Shown here: positions 12,681-22,745 of the stretch, piece by piece
Layout: the number at the start of each line of letters is the position of its first letter
Numbering within the stretch: the first letter of the stretch is position 1
Source: Acanthaster planci
Taxonomy: Eukaryota > Echinodermata > Asteroidea > Valvatida > Acanthasteridae
DNA length: 64,000 nt
Direction: 5' to 3'
Assembly (NCBI RefSeq): GCF_001949145.1
Contig: NW_019091389.1
Coordinates: forward strand, 119,764 to 183,763
The notes under the pieces: model-generated
Told to the model about the DNA's origin: nothing
The model's database searches: none
The model's input: only the letters and a program-made list of their open reading frames with translations
Translations under genes and position numbers: made by a program

Positions 12681-12859
12681 TATACGGACGGCACTTAACA
12701 CCCTGTGCACAAACCCTATTGGACTGGTCAAAAAATTCTCCAAGTTTTTTCTAAGTAAACAACTTGTTTTTTCCCTTCTAAATTGAACTTTTCTTGACGT
12801 GTTATTGCTTTCTGACGGCTAATAGGTCACTGTAGGGAATAATTACTGACGTCCGTATA
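12681..12859. repeat. MITE candidate with TATACGGAC inverted ends
   Basis: TATACGGACG at the left and GTCCGTATA at the right are inverted copies enclosing about 180 bp without an ORF. A TA at each edge would fit a TA target duplication of the Tc1/mariner type. It lies about 100 bp upstream of the KANSL1 start-codon exon, inside the inferred first intron. Confidence 0.5.
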
Positions 12860-12969
12860 TGGAACTCTTCCCATATTTGATAACACTTTTGCAATTAAGT
12901 ACCATCTGTATGACTCGTGAATTGTTCTCACTGTTCATTTTTTCTGCATGTTTCATTCCTATAGTCTCA

Positions 12970-13038
12970 ATGCCTTGGTGGTGTGTCGGCCATCTCCAGG
13001 CTGTGCTGAATGGCTGCAATGGCTCCAGCCTTGACTGA
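12970..13038 (+). promoter_or_regulatory. Overlapping upstream ORF in the KANSL1 leader
   Basis: An ATG only 5 nt after the inferred exon start (12965) opens a 22-codon ORF, beginning MPWWCVGHLQ. It runs past the KANSL1 start codon at 13010 in another frame and stops at 13036-13038. If the exon is used as inferred, ribosomes must bypass this ATG (context TCTCAATGC, weak) to start KANSL1. That would tend to lower translation. Regulatory effect is inference. Confidence 0.4.
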
Positions 13039-16000
13039 TGCTTCTGCCCATCCTTCAGGTTTCAAGCTACCAATATCTCCCTCTGATCCTGAACGGACTG
13101 GGTTTGAAGCAACGCCCAGTGATCCAACAAGCCCTGGGCTGCCCAACGGCCATACCAGTTCCACTCACTCAGTCGACACAAGCCAAACTATTCAGGAAAC
13201 AGGGTTAGACAAAAGTTTGCTACTTCAAGAAGGGCTTGCAGACCAGTCAGGAAGCAACAACCACAGGTCCAAGATACAACTCTTTCGAACAAACTCCCAA
13301 CCCCAAGGAGGCGGCAGTCAGTCTGGCACTGGAGTAACATTTCTTGGGAAGGTGGACAGGGGAAAGGTCAGCAGGTCCCTCACCTTTCCCTCGTCGACCA
13401 GGACATCTGTCCTGACGAACGGGAGTGACGGCACTGTGAAGGGTATCACGAAGATGAGTCGTTCGACCGTTTCAGGAGCATACGATAAGCAGCAGCCTTG
13501 TCAAACAATTGCACCTACAGCTTCAACCATCACCATGCCTCCACAAACCTCATCACTGTCTTTAGCAAACAACACTGATGTGACAGCTAGCAGCTCCACT
13601 GCCACAGCAGATTCCTCTGATGCAGACGATGACATGAGGGGTGGGCAAGTAGACTTACAACCTGCTGATGAAACTGATAGTGGTCCCCATCAAGATCTCA
13701 GTACCCGCTTTGAGAAACTGGTATCTAAAGTAAGCAGAAAACAAAACATGGAGGACTGGATGAGAGACAGCAGAAGCAGTGACCTGGCGCCTGAACTTTT
13801 GGAGGCAGAACAAATAAACAAAATTACTGACGAACGCTCCAAACTAGCACAGCGTGCAAGACAGCTTGTCCATAAGCTCAGACATCTACAGGCACAGCAA
13901 ATTAGCTCATACTCTAAGCAACAAATTCACAATTTTGTCCAAGAGCAGCACAAGAGGTCAGAGGAAAAAACGACTGAGTTAGAAGAGGGTTGTCCAGATT
14001 GCAAGCGGAACCTGGCACTTTCAAATGTACCAAATTCAGATGTCCCTTCAATATCCCAAAAGGGCAGCAGTGCAAATAGTACGTTTGCAGAAGACTCAAA
14101 GGAGCAACTTCCCCGAACTTGTGTCCATAAACGGAAGCCTTTACCTGTTAGACCGAGTGGCATTGACCCCTCTGTCCGGGTCGCAGTGAAGACGGCAACC
14201 AAACACCTTCAGGCACAGTTGGAGCATGTTGAGGGCTGGGTGGACTCGGATGAAACAGAGAGCAGCTCAGGTGGAGAAAGCTGTGATGAAGGAGACGACA
14301 CTCTCCCATCCTACACACAAACTCGGCAAAAACACAAAGTACCATTGTAAGTTCTTCTAGTGTGACCATGCATCTTGAGCTTTGTGGTTATTCAGTTGAT
14401 GGTTGTCCCTTGTGGATGCATATTTATAGCATTAAATCAGTGTTCAGTGAAATCAATAACATTAACATTTATGTGCTGCTTTGTGTTAGAAAAATTCAGC
14501 ATGTCTTGGTTTGTGAAGGTTTTTCCTCGAGAACTGCTGGTGTCCTTAAATATACACATGTTTTTTCCTCTCCTTTTAAATACGTGTATTTATGAAAATC
14601 TAGTTCCTGATCTATTTTGTTTTTCTCAGGCACAGGAGAGCTGTTTGGAAGTGGGCTGTGGAGAGAGCTGCCATTGCTAGTCGGTGGACGTGGCTGCAAG
14701 CGCAAGTCTCTGATTTGGAGTATCGCATCAGGCAACAGAGCGACATCTATCGACAGACTCGTGCTAGCAAAGGCGTGGCCATCCTGGGGGAACCTTCATC
14801 ACCGGAGGATCTGCTTAAAATGCGAGTCATGACGTCAACCAAAACCAATCGCAAGCTGTCTCCGATAGAGGCCAAGATCGCAAGGCTGGGCAGCAGCCAG
14901 GAAATGTCCCCCTCTAATTTGTCCACCTTGCTCACTAACGTTGACCAGCAGAGTGCAAGATTAAAGATGTCCCTTCAAAACTGTGTGTCTCCTATGTCAG
15001 GGCTTGTGATTCCCCCGTCAGCAGCCAGTACACCAACAGGAGCAAATGGGAAAACACCACTAAGCAAACCCATGAATGGTGTAGTAAGCAGCACAGGTTC
15101 ACATGGGAATCCTCTGTTAGGTAGCTCAACGTCCTCACCAGTGGGGGACCATAAACAGTTGCCGCAAGGGATAAACTCCTTTCATTCCTCCCCATCTCTC
15201 ATGCCGGCAGTCCCCGAGGAACATTACTGTGCAAGGACACGGCCCGTGTGGTACTTTCGGAAGCGCAAACTGATCCGAACGTTGAACATTCACAGCTTCA
15301 GTCGCAAGATCCAGAAGCTGTCGACTGTGAGGTGTGGCTGCTGTCCGCCCCTGACTCCGTGTGTGATGTGCGGCGGCCGCTTCAATCACGTAGAGAAGCC
15401 CAAAGAGCCAGACATGGCCCCACTAAACGAGAGAGTGGCTCAGCTGGACTTTTCCTTCCATCCAGTGCTTTCTTTTACTCAAGGTAAATGGAAATTAACC
15501 CTAACCCCCTAGGCTTTTTTACTAGGAACCATCCTCAATCCTCCAAAATCCTCCGATTTTCGACATGAAAAAATTGAATTCAGCCTGAATCCTCCAAAAT
15601 TTCTTGAAAATGTTTTTTAGAGGTGTACCTACTGTCCCAATCCTTCAAAATCCTCCAGCATTTGCTGTCATTATGTTGAGGCAGTGCTAAGGGCATTCTT
15701 GAGCAGTGCAGTTTATTCAAAAGAAATATTAGGTTGAGGTTGTGCTTGACTAAGCAAAAACAACACAAAGTCTAATCCACGACCTTCACGTATGGCATCC
15801 TTCGCAATCAGCCATGCACTTACGCCATTCACCCTCAATCCTCCAAAACCGCTCAAAAGATTTTGGAGGATTGAGGAGGGTTAGGGTAAAGCATCCAAAT
15901 GGTGTCTTTCTGCTATAACAGATCAGTTCAAATTAAGTTCTAAAACAACTTGCGTACAAGTGGCTCCAGCACCTTGGGCCTTAACCTTGTTTCTCGTCGG

Positions 16001-19000
16001 ATATTGACAGAATTTTCTTACGGTTATGGAGGAGCTTTTGTGTTAGGGACAATTGCCTCAACCCTCAGAATGGGGTATTCAAACTTGCACATTCAGTGAC
16101 CTGTCTTTAATACATGAGATATCATAAACGCATTTCATCTGAAAACAAAGATGTGAAGGTTTTCTAGTTAACATCCATAATTTGAGTCGATGTTGCTTGA
16201 AAACTGCCTCAACCATTAACCCTAACCCTCTAGGCCTTTTTACTACGAACCATTTTCAATCCTCCAAATTTCTTGAAAACATTTTTTGGAGGTGTGCCTA
16301 CTGCTTCAAAATCCTCCGGCAATTCCTGTCATTATATTGAGGCAGTACGAATGGCATTTTTGAGCTGTGCGAAGAAATATCGGTCTGAATTTAAGCTTGA
16401 CTAAGCAAAAACAACTCAAGATCTAATCTAAGACCTTCATTCGTGGCATCCTTCACAATCAGCCATGCACTTTTGCCATTCACCCTCAATCCTTCACAAC
16501 CACCCGAAGGATTTTGGAGGATTGAGGAGGGTTAAGGTTATTCTTTTTAATAACACAAACTATTTGGATTCTGAAACTACTCTGATTGTTAAAACTTTGC
16601 TGCTGTTCCCTCAGATATTCCACTGTCGATCCAGTTCGAAGGAATGATGAAGAGCAATGAATGGCAGCGCAAGCCAGCACTGTCCAAACAGTCTCCCATG
16701 AAGAAGTAAGACCTAAGAGCAAACACTTTTTAACCAGAATCCTGAGTTCACTGAGATCGAACTCTGTTTAAATGTGGCATGATATTGAAACAGTGAATTT
16801 AGTGCCTTTATTATCAAATCTAGGTCTTACCAGTTGAGATTTTAATGCATTGTGTGTTTTCGGCCTCAATTGCCATCACAATCGACTCAGTCATACTTTA
16901 GTTTGCGCACAACATAATGGCTTTTGCAGATGTGATATGGTTCACAGCCAAAAACAGGTTTCTTCATTGACCCTGCTAAATGCAACAAAACACAGTACAT
17001 GTACACCTAAAATGATGATCTTGCTTGAATACAACAAATTCAGAGGTGGATTTAGTTTTCCTCTTGCATTATATAGGTTTTCCCAGTTAATTTCGCACTT
17101 CTTTTATTTAAAATTGCTTGAACAAAAGTTTTATTTTGTCAAAGAGGGGTTACTGGCCCTAAATGTTGATTCCGATTTCAAAGTAACACCACTGGGTTTC
17201 ACTTCCAGAGTATTGTAAATCAAGAAAAAACACACTTATTCGTCCCATTCGTCGTCATTTTCATCTCACTCTGGGAATGGCATTGAATCTGAAAAGCAAA
17301 TTCTTTTTTTGTCATTCATTTTACCGATTTAATCATTAATTTTGTAATAGAGTGCACCATTAAGATGGTTTGAATTAGCTTTTTTTTGGATTTCATTTTT
17401 GTTGTAATTCAAAATGGACTAAGAAATTAGGCTGAAGAAATCAGGCATAATAATTGTAACTCACTGTTATTTTACCTTCTCTTGTTAATTAGATTAACCC
17501 TCCTTTGGTTTTACAGCACAAATGTGCACAAATGCCCACAGTCACTGGTGAGCATGTATTTTCTATATGGAACTCAAACATGAACAGGTTCAGTGTGTAC
17601 ACNNNNNNNNNNNNNNNNNNNNNNNNNNNNNNNNNNNNNNNNNNNNNNNNNNNNNNNNNNNNNNNNNNNNNNNNNNNNNNNNNNNNNNNNNNNNNNNNNN
17701 NNNNNNNNNNNNNNNGGTGCAGTGCACAACACAACACAGCTGTGCTTCTTTTAGGTGTTCACCAAATGACCCAAAGAGTGACTTCAGCATTGGAGGGTTA
17801 AGGGCCAATGCTTTGTATACAAATTTATACCATTGATGATTAAATCGGTAAAATGAATGAAGCCATCTGATGCAATGGGTGGAAGATACTTGTGCACAGG
17901 TGTGATTAAGGAATTTTCTGTGGCACTATAAAAAGATTCTTATGTATTTCTACACGGCTTTGCAGGAAACGCCGACCCAGTACGCCTCCAGAAAACAAGG
18001 ATGGACAGAGGCCAAAGAGGAAGTACGAGCGGAAGAATAAAGACAAGACCAAACGACACCAAAGCTCTGGCGAAGACAAGTCTCTCAAAATGCTTCGCAA
18101 ACTGGCTGCCCAGAGTATGTTCCTTCAAATTGTTTATGTCCTAGTTTGGTATTTAAGTGAGAATTTGGAAGTTGATATTATAAGGTGTACCACCTTGTAT
18201 TTTTAAGTGTGTGGCGTTCTAGCAGTTGTGCAACTTCCCTAATGCAAGTTGGCAGAAAATTGCCCTAATATCATTGAAAACTTCGTGACAAACCCTGAGT
18301 GTTTTTTCTCTGTTCAAGTGCAAAATCATGTCACATTCTTTAAAAAGCTCATGTCGCCATTTTCTTTCAGGAAGGTTATTCATGAGCCCACTGACTTAAA
18401 CACACTGTTTCGTGGTTCATTTCCCACAGACTAGTCTATTCAGAGCATGACATTGATATTTGTCGCTGTAAAATGTATGTCCTGGGCAAAAGTAGAAAAC
18501 AAAATTCATTCGCAGAAAGAAGTAGCAATCATATATGCCTTTCTTAATCCTAACGATCCCGAACCTACCAAACTCCACCAGGGTTTGTCAGAATCTGTTA
18601 GGATGAGTACAGCACTAGTACACTAGCTGTGTTTTATATTGGATTAGGCATACCACAAATAAACAGTCTGATAATGTGCACAGGGTACTATTTGGTGTTG
18701 AGATTTGCAAGGATATGGAAGGTTTTCAATATTAACCCCACCTCCCGAAGGGAGGTGTGGTTAATATTGAAAACTTCTCTTCATATTTTTGATGGAAGTG
18801 AATGTGTACTCTTCAGCAGCGGTATGTGTACTTTGCCCTTATGTGTATCATGCTTGTCTGATGGGCGCAACGAACTTGTATTTTTCTTCGAAGCAATGAA
18901 AGACATGAGGCACGGCAGAGGAGACAAGATTCTGAAGCGGGCCAACTCCAAGGCTAGCTCCCTCCCCAACACCCCTAAGAAGCGGCTGACAGAAGAAATC

Positions 19001-22000
19001 AATAGGCGATGCCGCACTGATATCAAGAAAAGAAGAGCTGCCCAGCTGGCTATTGGTATGTTGTTAACCCTAACTACCCCAAGTCCCTTAAACTGTAAGG
19101 GCAGGTTTTTGTCAAGTTTTGGCTGATGCAGTACACCATACATCATGAACTTGTTGTGCAGCTTTGTTGGATTGAGAAACAAATGTTTGGGGGTAGGTAT
19201 TGGTTTGGGATTTTTGTTTAGAGACACAGTGGTTGCTCCATAGAGTGACTGGCTCTTGGTACCATGTGTTGAGACTGTGTTTAATTACAGAGCTACAAAC
19301 GGTTTAATTAGGTTTACCTCTTGGAGTTTACCAGATTGTGTCCAGTCACGTGCCAGTAATTGCAGTGGCCCTCATGCGGGTGCAAGCTGTATCTGTTGAA
19401 CTCTGGTTCAGCACTGTTTTAGTACGAAAGTCGTTGGGGTTAGGGTTAAGGCATTTGAAACATGCAACAGTAGACTTTACTGCCTTGGAGAAGAAGGCAA
19501 GGATTTGAGCAGGTTTTTACATTGACCTGTGAGCACCATAGACAAATACATTGTATGCCATTTAAGCATTGGGTTTAACTTTGCTCTCCGTGGAGCATTA
19601 GAAATGCCTTTATGTGGTTGTTGTGGGTGAAACCACAGTGTCCTCGGCACTTCCTGGACAGCCAGAGGTATTTGAAAGTGGAAAACACAACTCTGGTTTC
19701 TGAGGTTTAAGACTGTTGACTTAACCCAGGAAGGAAACCTGAGATTGCTGGGCTACCTATACATTGTATTACTTATGTATTACCTCCCCCCTAAAAAGAT
19801 TAACCGTAACCATCCTCAATCATCCAAAATCTTCCAGGTGATTTTGGAGGATTTGGGGGGATAGAGGTTGCATGAAGTGTGAAATATTGGAGGATTGAGG
19901 GTGTTTTGCGAATGAGCACTTGAGGATTTTGGAGGATTGAGGTTGAATAACCCACCAGATTTTGGAGGATTTTGGAGGATTGAGGCTGTATGCACAGTGA
20001 TGTAAATGTGTTTCATAACATGTAATGTCCCCTTGTGCAGCTGCTCTCAAGAAGACACGGGCTCGCAGCCTCTCCCTGCCCAACATCAAGGACCACTTAC
20101 AGATTAGTAGCCTGTCCAGCTCCCCCAGCACCCCGACCGCCCCAGACGGCAGCTTGTCATCTGCACAGTTGTCACACTCCATGCCCTCTGCGTCGCTGCA
20201 GAACTTTCTCAAGCCCCGCAGGCCCGGCGGCAGCTCAGACCAGTACGACATTGACAACATTGTGATCCCGTACTCGATGTTGGCCTCCACACGGGTGGAG
20301 AAGTTGGAGTACAAGGAGATTATGACGCCAAAGTGGAGGAAGATCCCAGAGGAACAGCTGACAGCTTGGAAGAATCACGTGCAAGAGTTCAGCAATCAGG
20401 AGGTAAGACCGTTAGCTAAAGATGTTCTTCTAAAAATCTAAAGGCTGATGTGATTGATGATTCTTAAGCATCTCTGTTGGCACATGCATAGACCTGTCTA
20501 AATAGTCACAGTCAGTATTTCTACCTACTAGTGGCTAGTAAGCTAGGACTGGCTGTTTTAAAAAATCTCTCTCAGCTATGAAACACTGTCAGCAATTAAT
20601 GAGTTCTACTACTAATGCTGAATAAAAAGTTTGGCATCAATCAAGGCTGATATTTCTGCAAACTCAGGCTGCCCTTATAAGTATTAGGAAATATGACAGA
20701 GGCCTATTGGGAGCATCCTGTTAGTCGGGATATTTCAGCAACTGTGAAAGTAGAGGTTGGTTATTTTTTTTCTGTCTGTTTTTCCCATAAAGTAGCAAAT
20801 TTCATATTTTGTGTATACGCTGCGATGCTGTCTTCAATAGAACTAGCATAAATATATAGGCAGGCAAGCTGTAAAAAGGGATCTGTTGAAAATTTTCAGT
20901 TTTTGCAGTGCTTGACGTCAAAATCTGATATTCCTGCTACCACAGTGCCGTGCCGGATGACTCACCACCAAGCACTTTGGATTGGGAAACTGACAAAACC
21001 AACCCTGTCTGTTAGCTTTTACTTTTCGTGTGCGTGGCTACACTTCTGCTGGAAAATGACTCATTCATCTCATTGCACAAAGAACATTGTTGATTTTGGT
21101 GTATCGAGCAACGTTGTACTCGTTGGCCAGCTTGTGTTTAATGACTCTTTGAAGACTGTCGTCTGGCTGCTTACCAGTGACTGGAAATATTTCCCGTCCT
21201 GCGTTTAGTTAACACATGATGGTGACATCATTCCATGAGGATCTTCAGTGTTGTGCTGTTTCATTGTCTTCAGGTTGTCTTTGACCTGGACGCCTTGGGA
21301 CTTTCAGCCTGTCATTTACAGTCTGGATTATTACCATATTTGGACAGCCTATTACGTCACAAATCTAGCACAATCTGACCAATCACAAGGCTTGTTCTAG
21401 CTGCCTGCAACGGATTGTATGGGTGTTTCCATGTTGCAGGGTGCTTTTCTGAAACGCTGCAGCATATGGAACAAGAAACGCTAATGGAAAATTTCTGTTA
21501 CAATTATTTGGCTGTGCAAAAAAAATGACTGCAGACATTAACTAGAAGCTCTAAAACATGTTTGTGCCGATGGGATTTAAAATTCATCGTTGCCAGCTTG
21601 AGATATTTAAAGCTGAATTCAAACAAATATGCTGTATCTGTAGGAAAGGTCACTATGCCCATACGTGGTAATACGCCAAACTGATTTACCAGTCGCTTCA
21701 CTTCAGAAGTCATTGCTCATTGCACAACTCCCTGGACCTTTCTGCTTTGAGTTTTCCTGACTACAGAATTTTTAACTGCAGTAATTTTAGTGCCACATTA
21801 TTTGCAGGACTCACTGTCCCAAGTCCAGTAGAATCAAAAGAAATCATTTCAGCTGTAATAGAGAACCACACATATATTGAATGTATTCAGCTGTAAATGC
21901 ATTGACAGGAAGTTGAATACTTAGGGTGTTTCTTGTTCTCCGTGTACAGTTGAATTTTAAAATTGATGTTGGATTCTTTGTGTTCATATCTGTAGGATAT

Positions 22001-22745
22001 TGAGAACTTGTCAGACAGTGAGTTCACGGAACGCCATGCCAAGTGCGAAATCAACGAGCGCCAGAAATTCCTGACTATACTGGCAAGTCAGAACTCCCAT
22101 GCCAATCAACGCAGAGGGGCACGTCGATCCCGAAACAACAGCCAGGGTAACACACCAGAGCCTTACTCGCCAGATGCCAACCTGTTCGAGCAAAATCAAC
22201 CTTCCAGCGTGAATTCCTCCAACGCCCCATCCCCGCTCACCACGCAGGAGGCCTTGAGCCCTTCTGGCGGGGTCCCTGCCAGCAGCAATAGTGGGGGAAG
22301 CAGTACCCAGCGGTCCAGAATGAACTCATGGGAAAAGCGTCGGTCATCCAGCGCAAGTGACACAAACCTGGAGAGCTCGCTGGCGGGCAGCTTTGAAGCA
22401 CTGGGCCACATTGACAACCCTTGGCCTGAGCGCAACTTCCCCTTGGATGAAGATGATTGCGAGGAATTGGGTTTGAAGTCGAAAAGAGAAGCAGAAGAGG
22501 AGACAGAGATGAAGAGTGGACCAGAGGCAGAGGAGAAAACACCTTCAGAAGTGTCCTCGGCAACAAATCTGCTGAATAACATGAAGACGGAAGGAGAATC
22601 TTTGCGCAGCAGTCCCCTTGGAGAGATGCTAGACGACTCCTCGTCAGAGCCAGAAGAAATAGATGACCCCAATGACCCAGAGTGGACAGTTGTATCGCCG
22701 GACAGACATCGGAGCTCAATTGTTTTACGACTGGCAAAGAGGTGA
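13010..22745 (+). CDS. KANSL1: KAT8 regulatory NSL complex subunit 1 (KANSL1), complete
   Basis: Coding exons are 13010-14346, 14630-15483, 16615-16705, 17966-18114, 18894-19055, 20041-20402 and 21996-22745 (stop TGA). They sum to 3705 nt, 1234 residues, with phases that close exactly. The start is fixed by the N-terminus [11 protein letters not shown], which I recall as identical in human KANSL1. Further matches to the human protein are the block [20 protein letters not shown] and following (exon 2), the ARTRPV motif at residues 647-652, the HPVLSF segment across exons 2-3, and the PEHE region (about 932-1012). KANSL1 is the scaffold of the nuclear NSL complex. Its PEHE domain binds the acetyltransferase KAT8/MOF and its ARTRP-type motif binds WDR5, supporting H4 acetylation at promoters. 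Exon 4 is very basic ([16 protein letters not shown]) and may act as an NLS. In exon 5 an alternative acceptor 9 nt downstream (18903) is also in frame. Human KANSL1 is about 1105 residues, so this one is longer in the low-complexity regions. Confidence 0.95.
14630..15483 (+). other. KANSL1: KANSL1 exon with conserved coiled segment and WDR5-binding motif
   Basis: The acceptor TTTTTCTCAG joins TT|G to give [19 protein letters not shown], matching the vertebrate order HVPLRRRSEWKWAADRAA. The stretch through [17 protein letters not shown] is nearly invariant and probably helical. At residues 647-652, ARTRPV resembles the H3-tail-like WIN motif by which KANSL1 docks into WDR5. It is followed by a basic run (RKRKLIR) and a Cys-rich patch (RCGCCPP, then CVMCGG). 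The middle is Ser/Thr/Pro-rich and likely disordered. The donor at 15484 is CAAG|GTAAAT. Confidence 0.9.
15495..15888. repeat. Foldback element with telomere-like ends, KANSL1 intron, copy 1
   Basis: It begins TTAACCCTAACC, 11 nt after the splice donor at 15484, and ends GGAGGGTTAGGGTAA. The ends also carry opposed CCTCAATCCTCCAAAATC and GATTTTGGAGGATTGAGG blocks, so the termini can pair. Internal words (GAGGCAGTGCTAAGGGCATT, GGCATCC, CAATCAGCCATGCACTT) recur at 16216-16540. No ORF of note is present. Confidence 0.7.
16216..16540. repeat. Foldback element with telomere-like ends, same intron, copy 2
   Basis: It starts TTAACCCTAACCCTC and ends GGATTGAGGAGGGTTAAGG. It shares the start, the GAGGCAGTACGAATGGCATT segment, the CAATCAGCCATGCACTT segment and the end with the element at 15495-15888, but lacks some internal sequence. 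Two diverged copies in the same orientation about 330 bp apart suggest either two insertions or a local duplication followed by divergence. It ends about 75 nt before the acceptor of the 91-bp exon. Confidence 0.7.
17603..17715. other. Assembly gap (113 N)
   Basis: A run of N interrupts the KANSL1 intron between the exons at 16615-16705 and 17966-18114. The flanks look non-coding. The reading frame closes without any sequence from the gap, so a missing exon is unlikely though not excluded. Confidence 0.98.
18722..18774. repeat. Near-perfect 25-bp palindrome with 3-nt loop
   Basis: The left arm 18722-18746 (GTTTTCAATATTAACCCC then ACCTCCC) and right arm 18750-18774 are inverted copies with one mismatch, separated by GAA. 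The pairing weakly extends outwards. It lies in the KANSL1 intron about 120 bp before the exon at 18894. It would form a strong hairpin in RNA or extrude in DNA. It is probably a transposon end-to-end remnant or a very young inverted duplication. Confidence 0.85.
19064..19449. repeat. Foldback element with telomere-like ends, next KANSL1 intron
   Basis: It starts TTAACCCTAACTACCCCAA, 8 nt after the donor at 19056, and ends TTGGGGTTAGGGTTAA. The two ends are inverted copies with a small indel. The interior does not resemble the elements at 15495 and 16216, so it shares ends and length with them but not the core. Confidence 0.6.
19800..19985. repeat. GGAGGATTGAGG foldback array in KANSL1 intron
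   Basis: It begins TTAACCGTAACCATCCTC and contains CCTCAATCATCCAAAATC. Four or five opposed copies of TTTTGGAGGATTGAGG-like blocks follow at about 40-60 bp spacing. It ends about 55 nt before the acceptor at 20041. Its terminal motifs match those of the elements at 15495 and 16216, so it belongs to the same family but is rearranged. Confidence 0.65.
20241..22073 (+). other. KANSL1: KANSL1 PEHE (KAT8-binding) domain, split over two exons
   Basis: The first half ([20 protein letters not shown] to [13 protein letters not shown]) is in the exon ending 20402. The second half ([18 protein letters not shown]) opens the exon at 21996 after a 1.6 kb phase-0 intron. The vertebrate counterpart reads [20 protein letters not shown] and then ...IEDLSDAAFAALHAKCE. 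In MSL1 and KANSL1 this domain contacts the MOF/KAT8 HAT domain. After the domain the last exon is Ser/Pro-rich and then acidic, ending VLRLAKR. Confidence 0.92.

Noticed and set aside
19436-19449. Interstitial telomere array
   Set aside because: Only one to two TTAGGG-like units occur at each site, always at the ends of foldback elements. They are element termini rather than a telomeric tract.
15495-19985. CRISPR-like repeat array
   Set aside because: The GGAGGATTGAGG repeats are inverted and irregularly spaced, in introns of an animal gene. There is no spacer structure.
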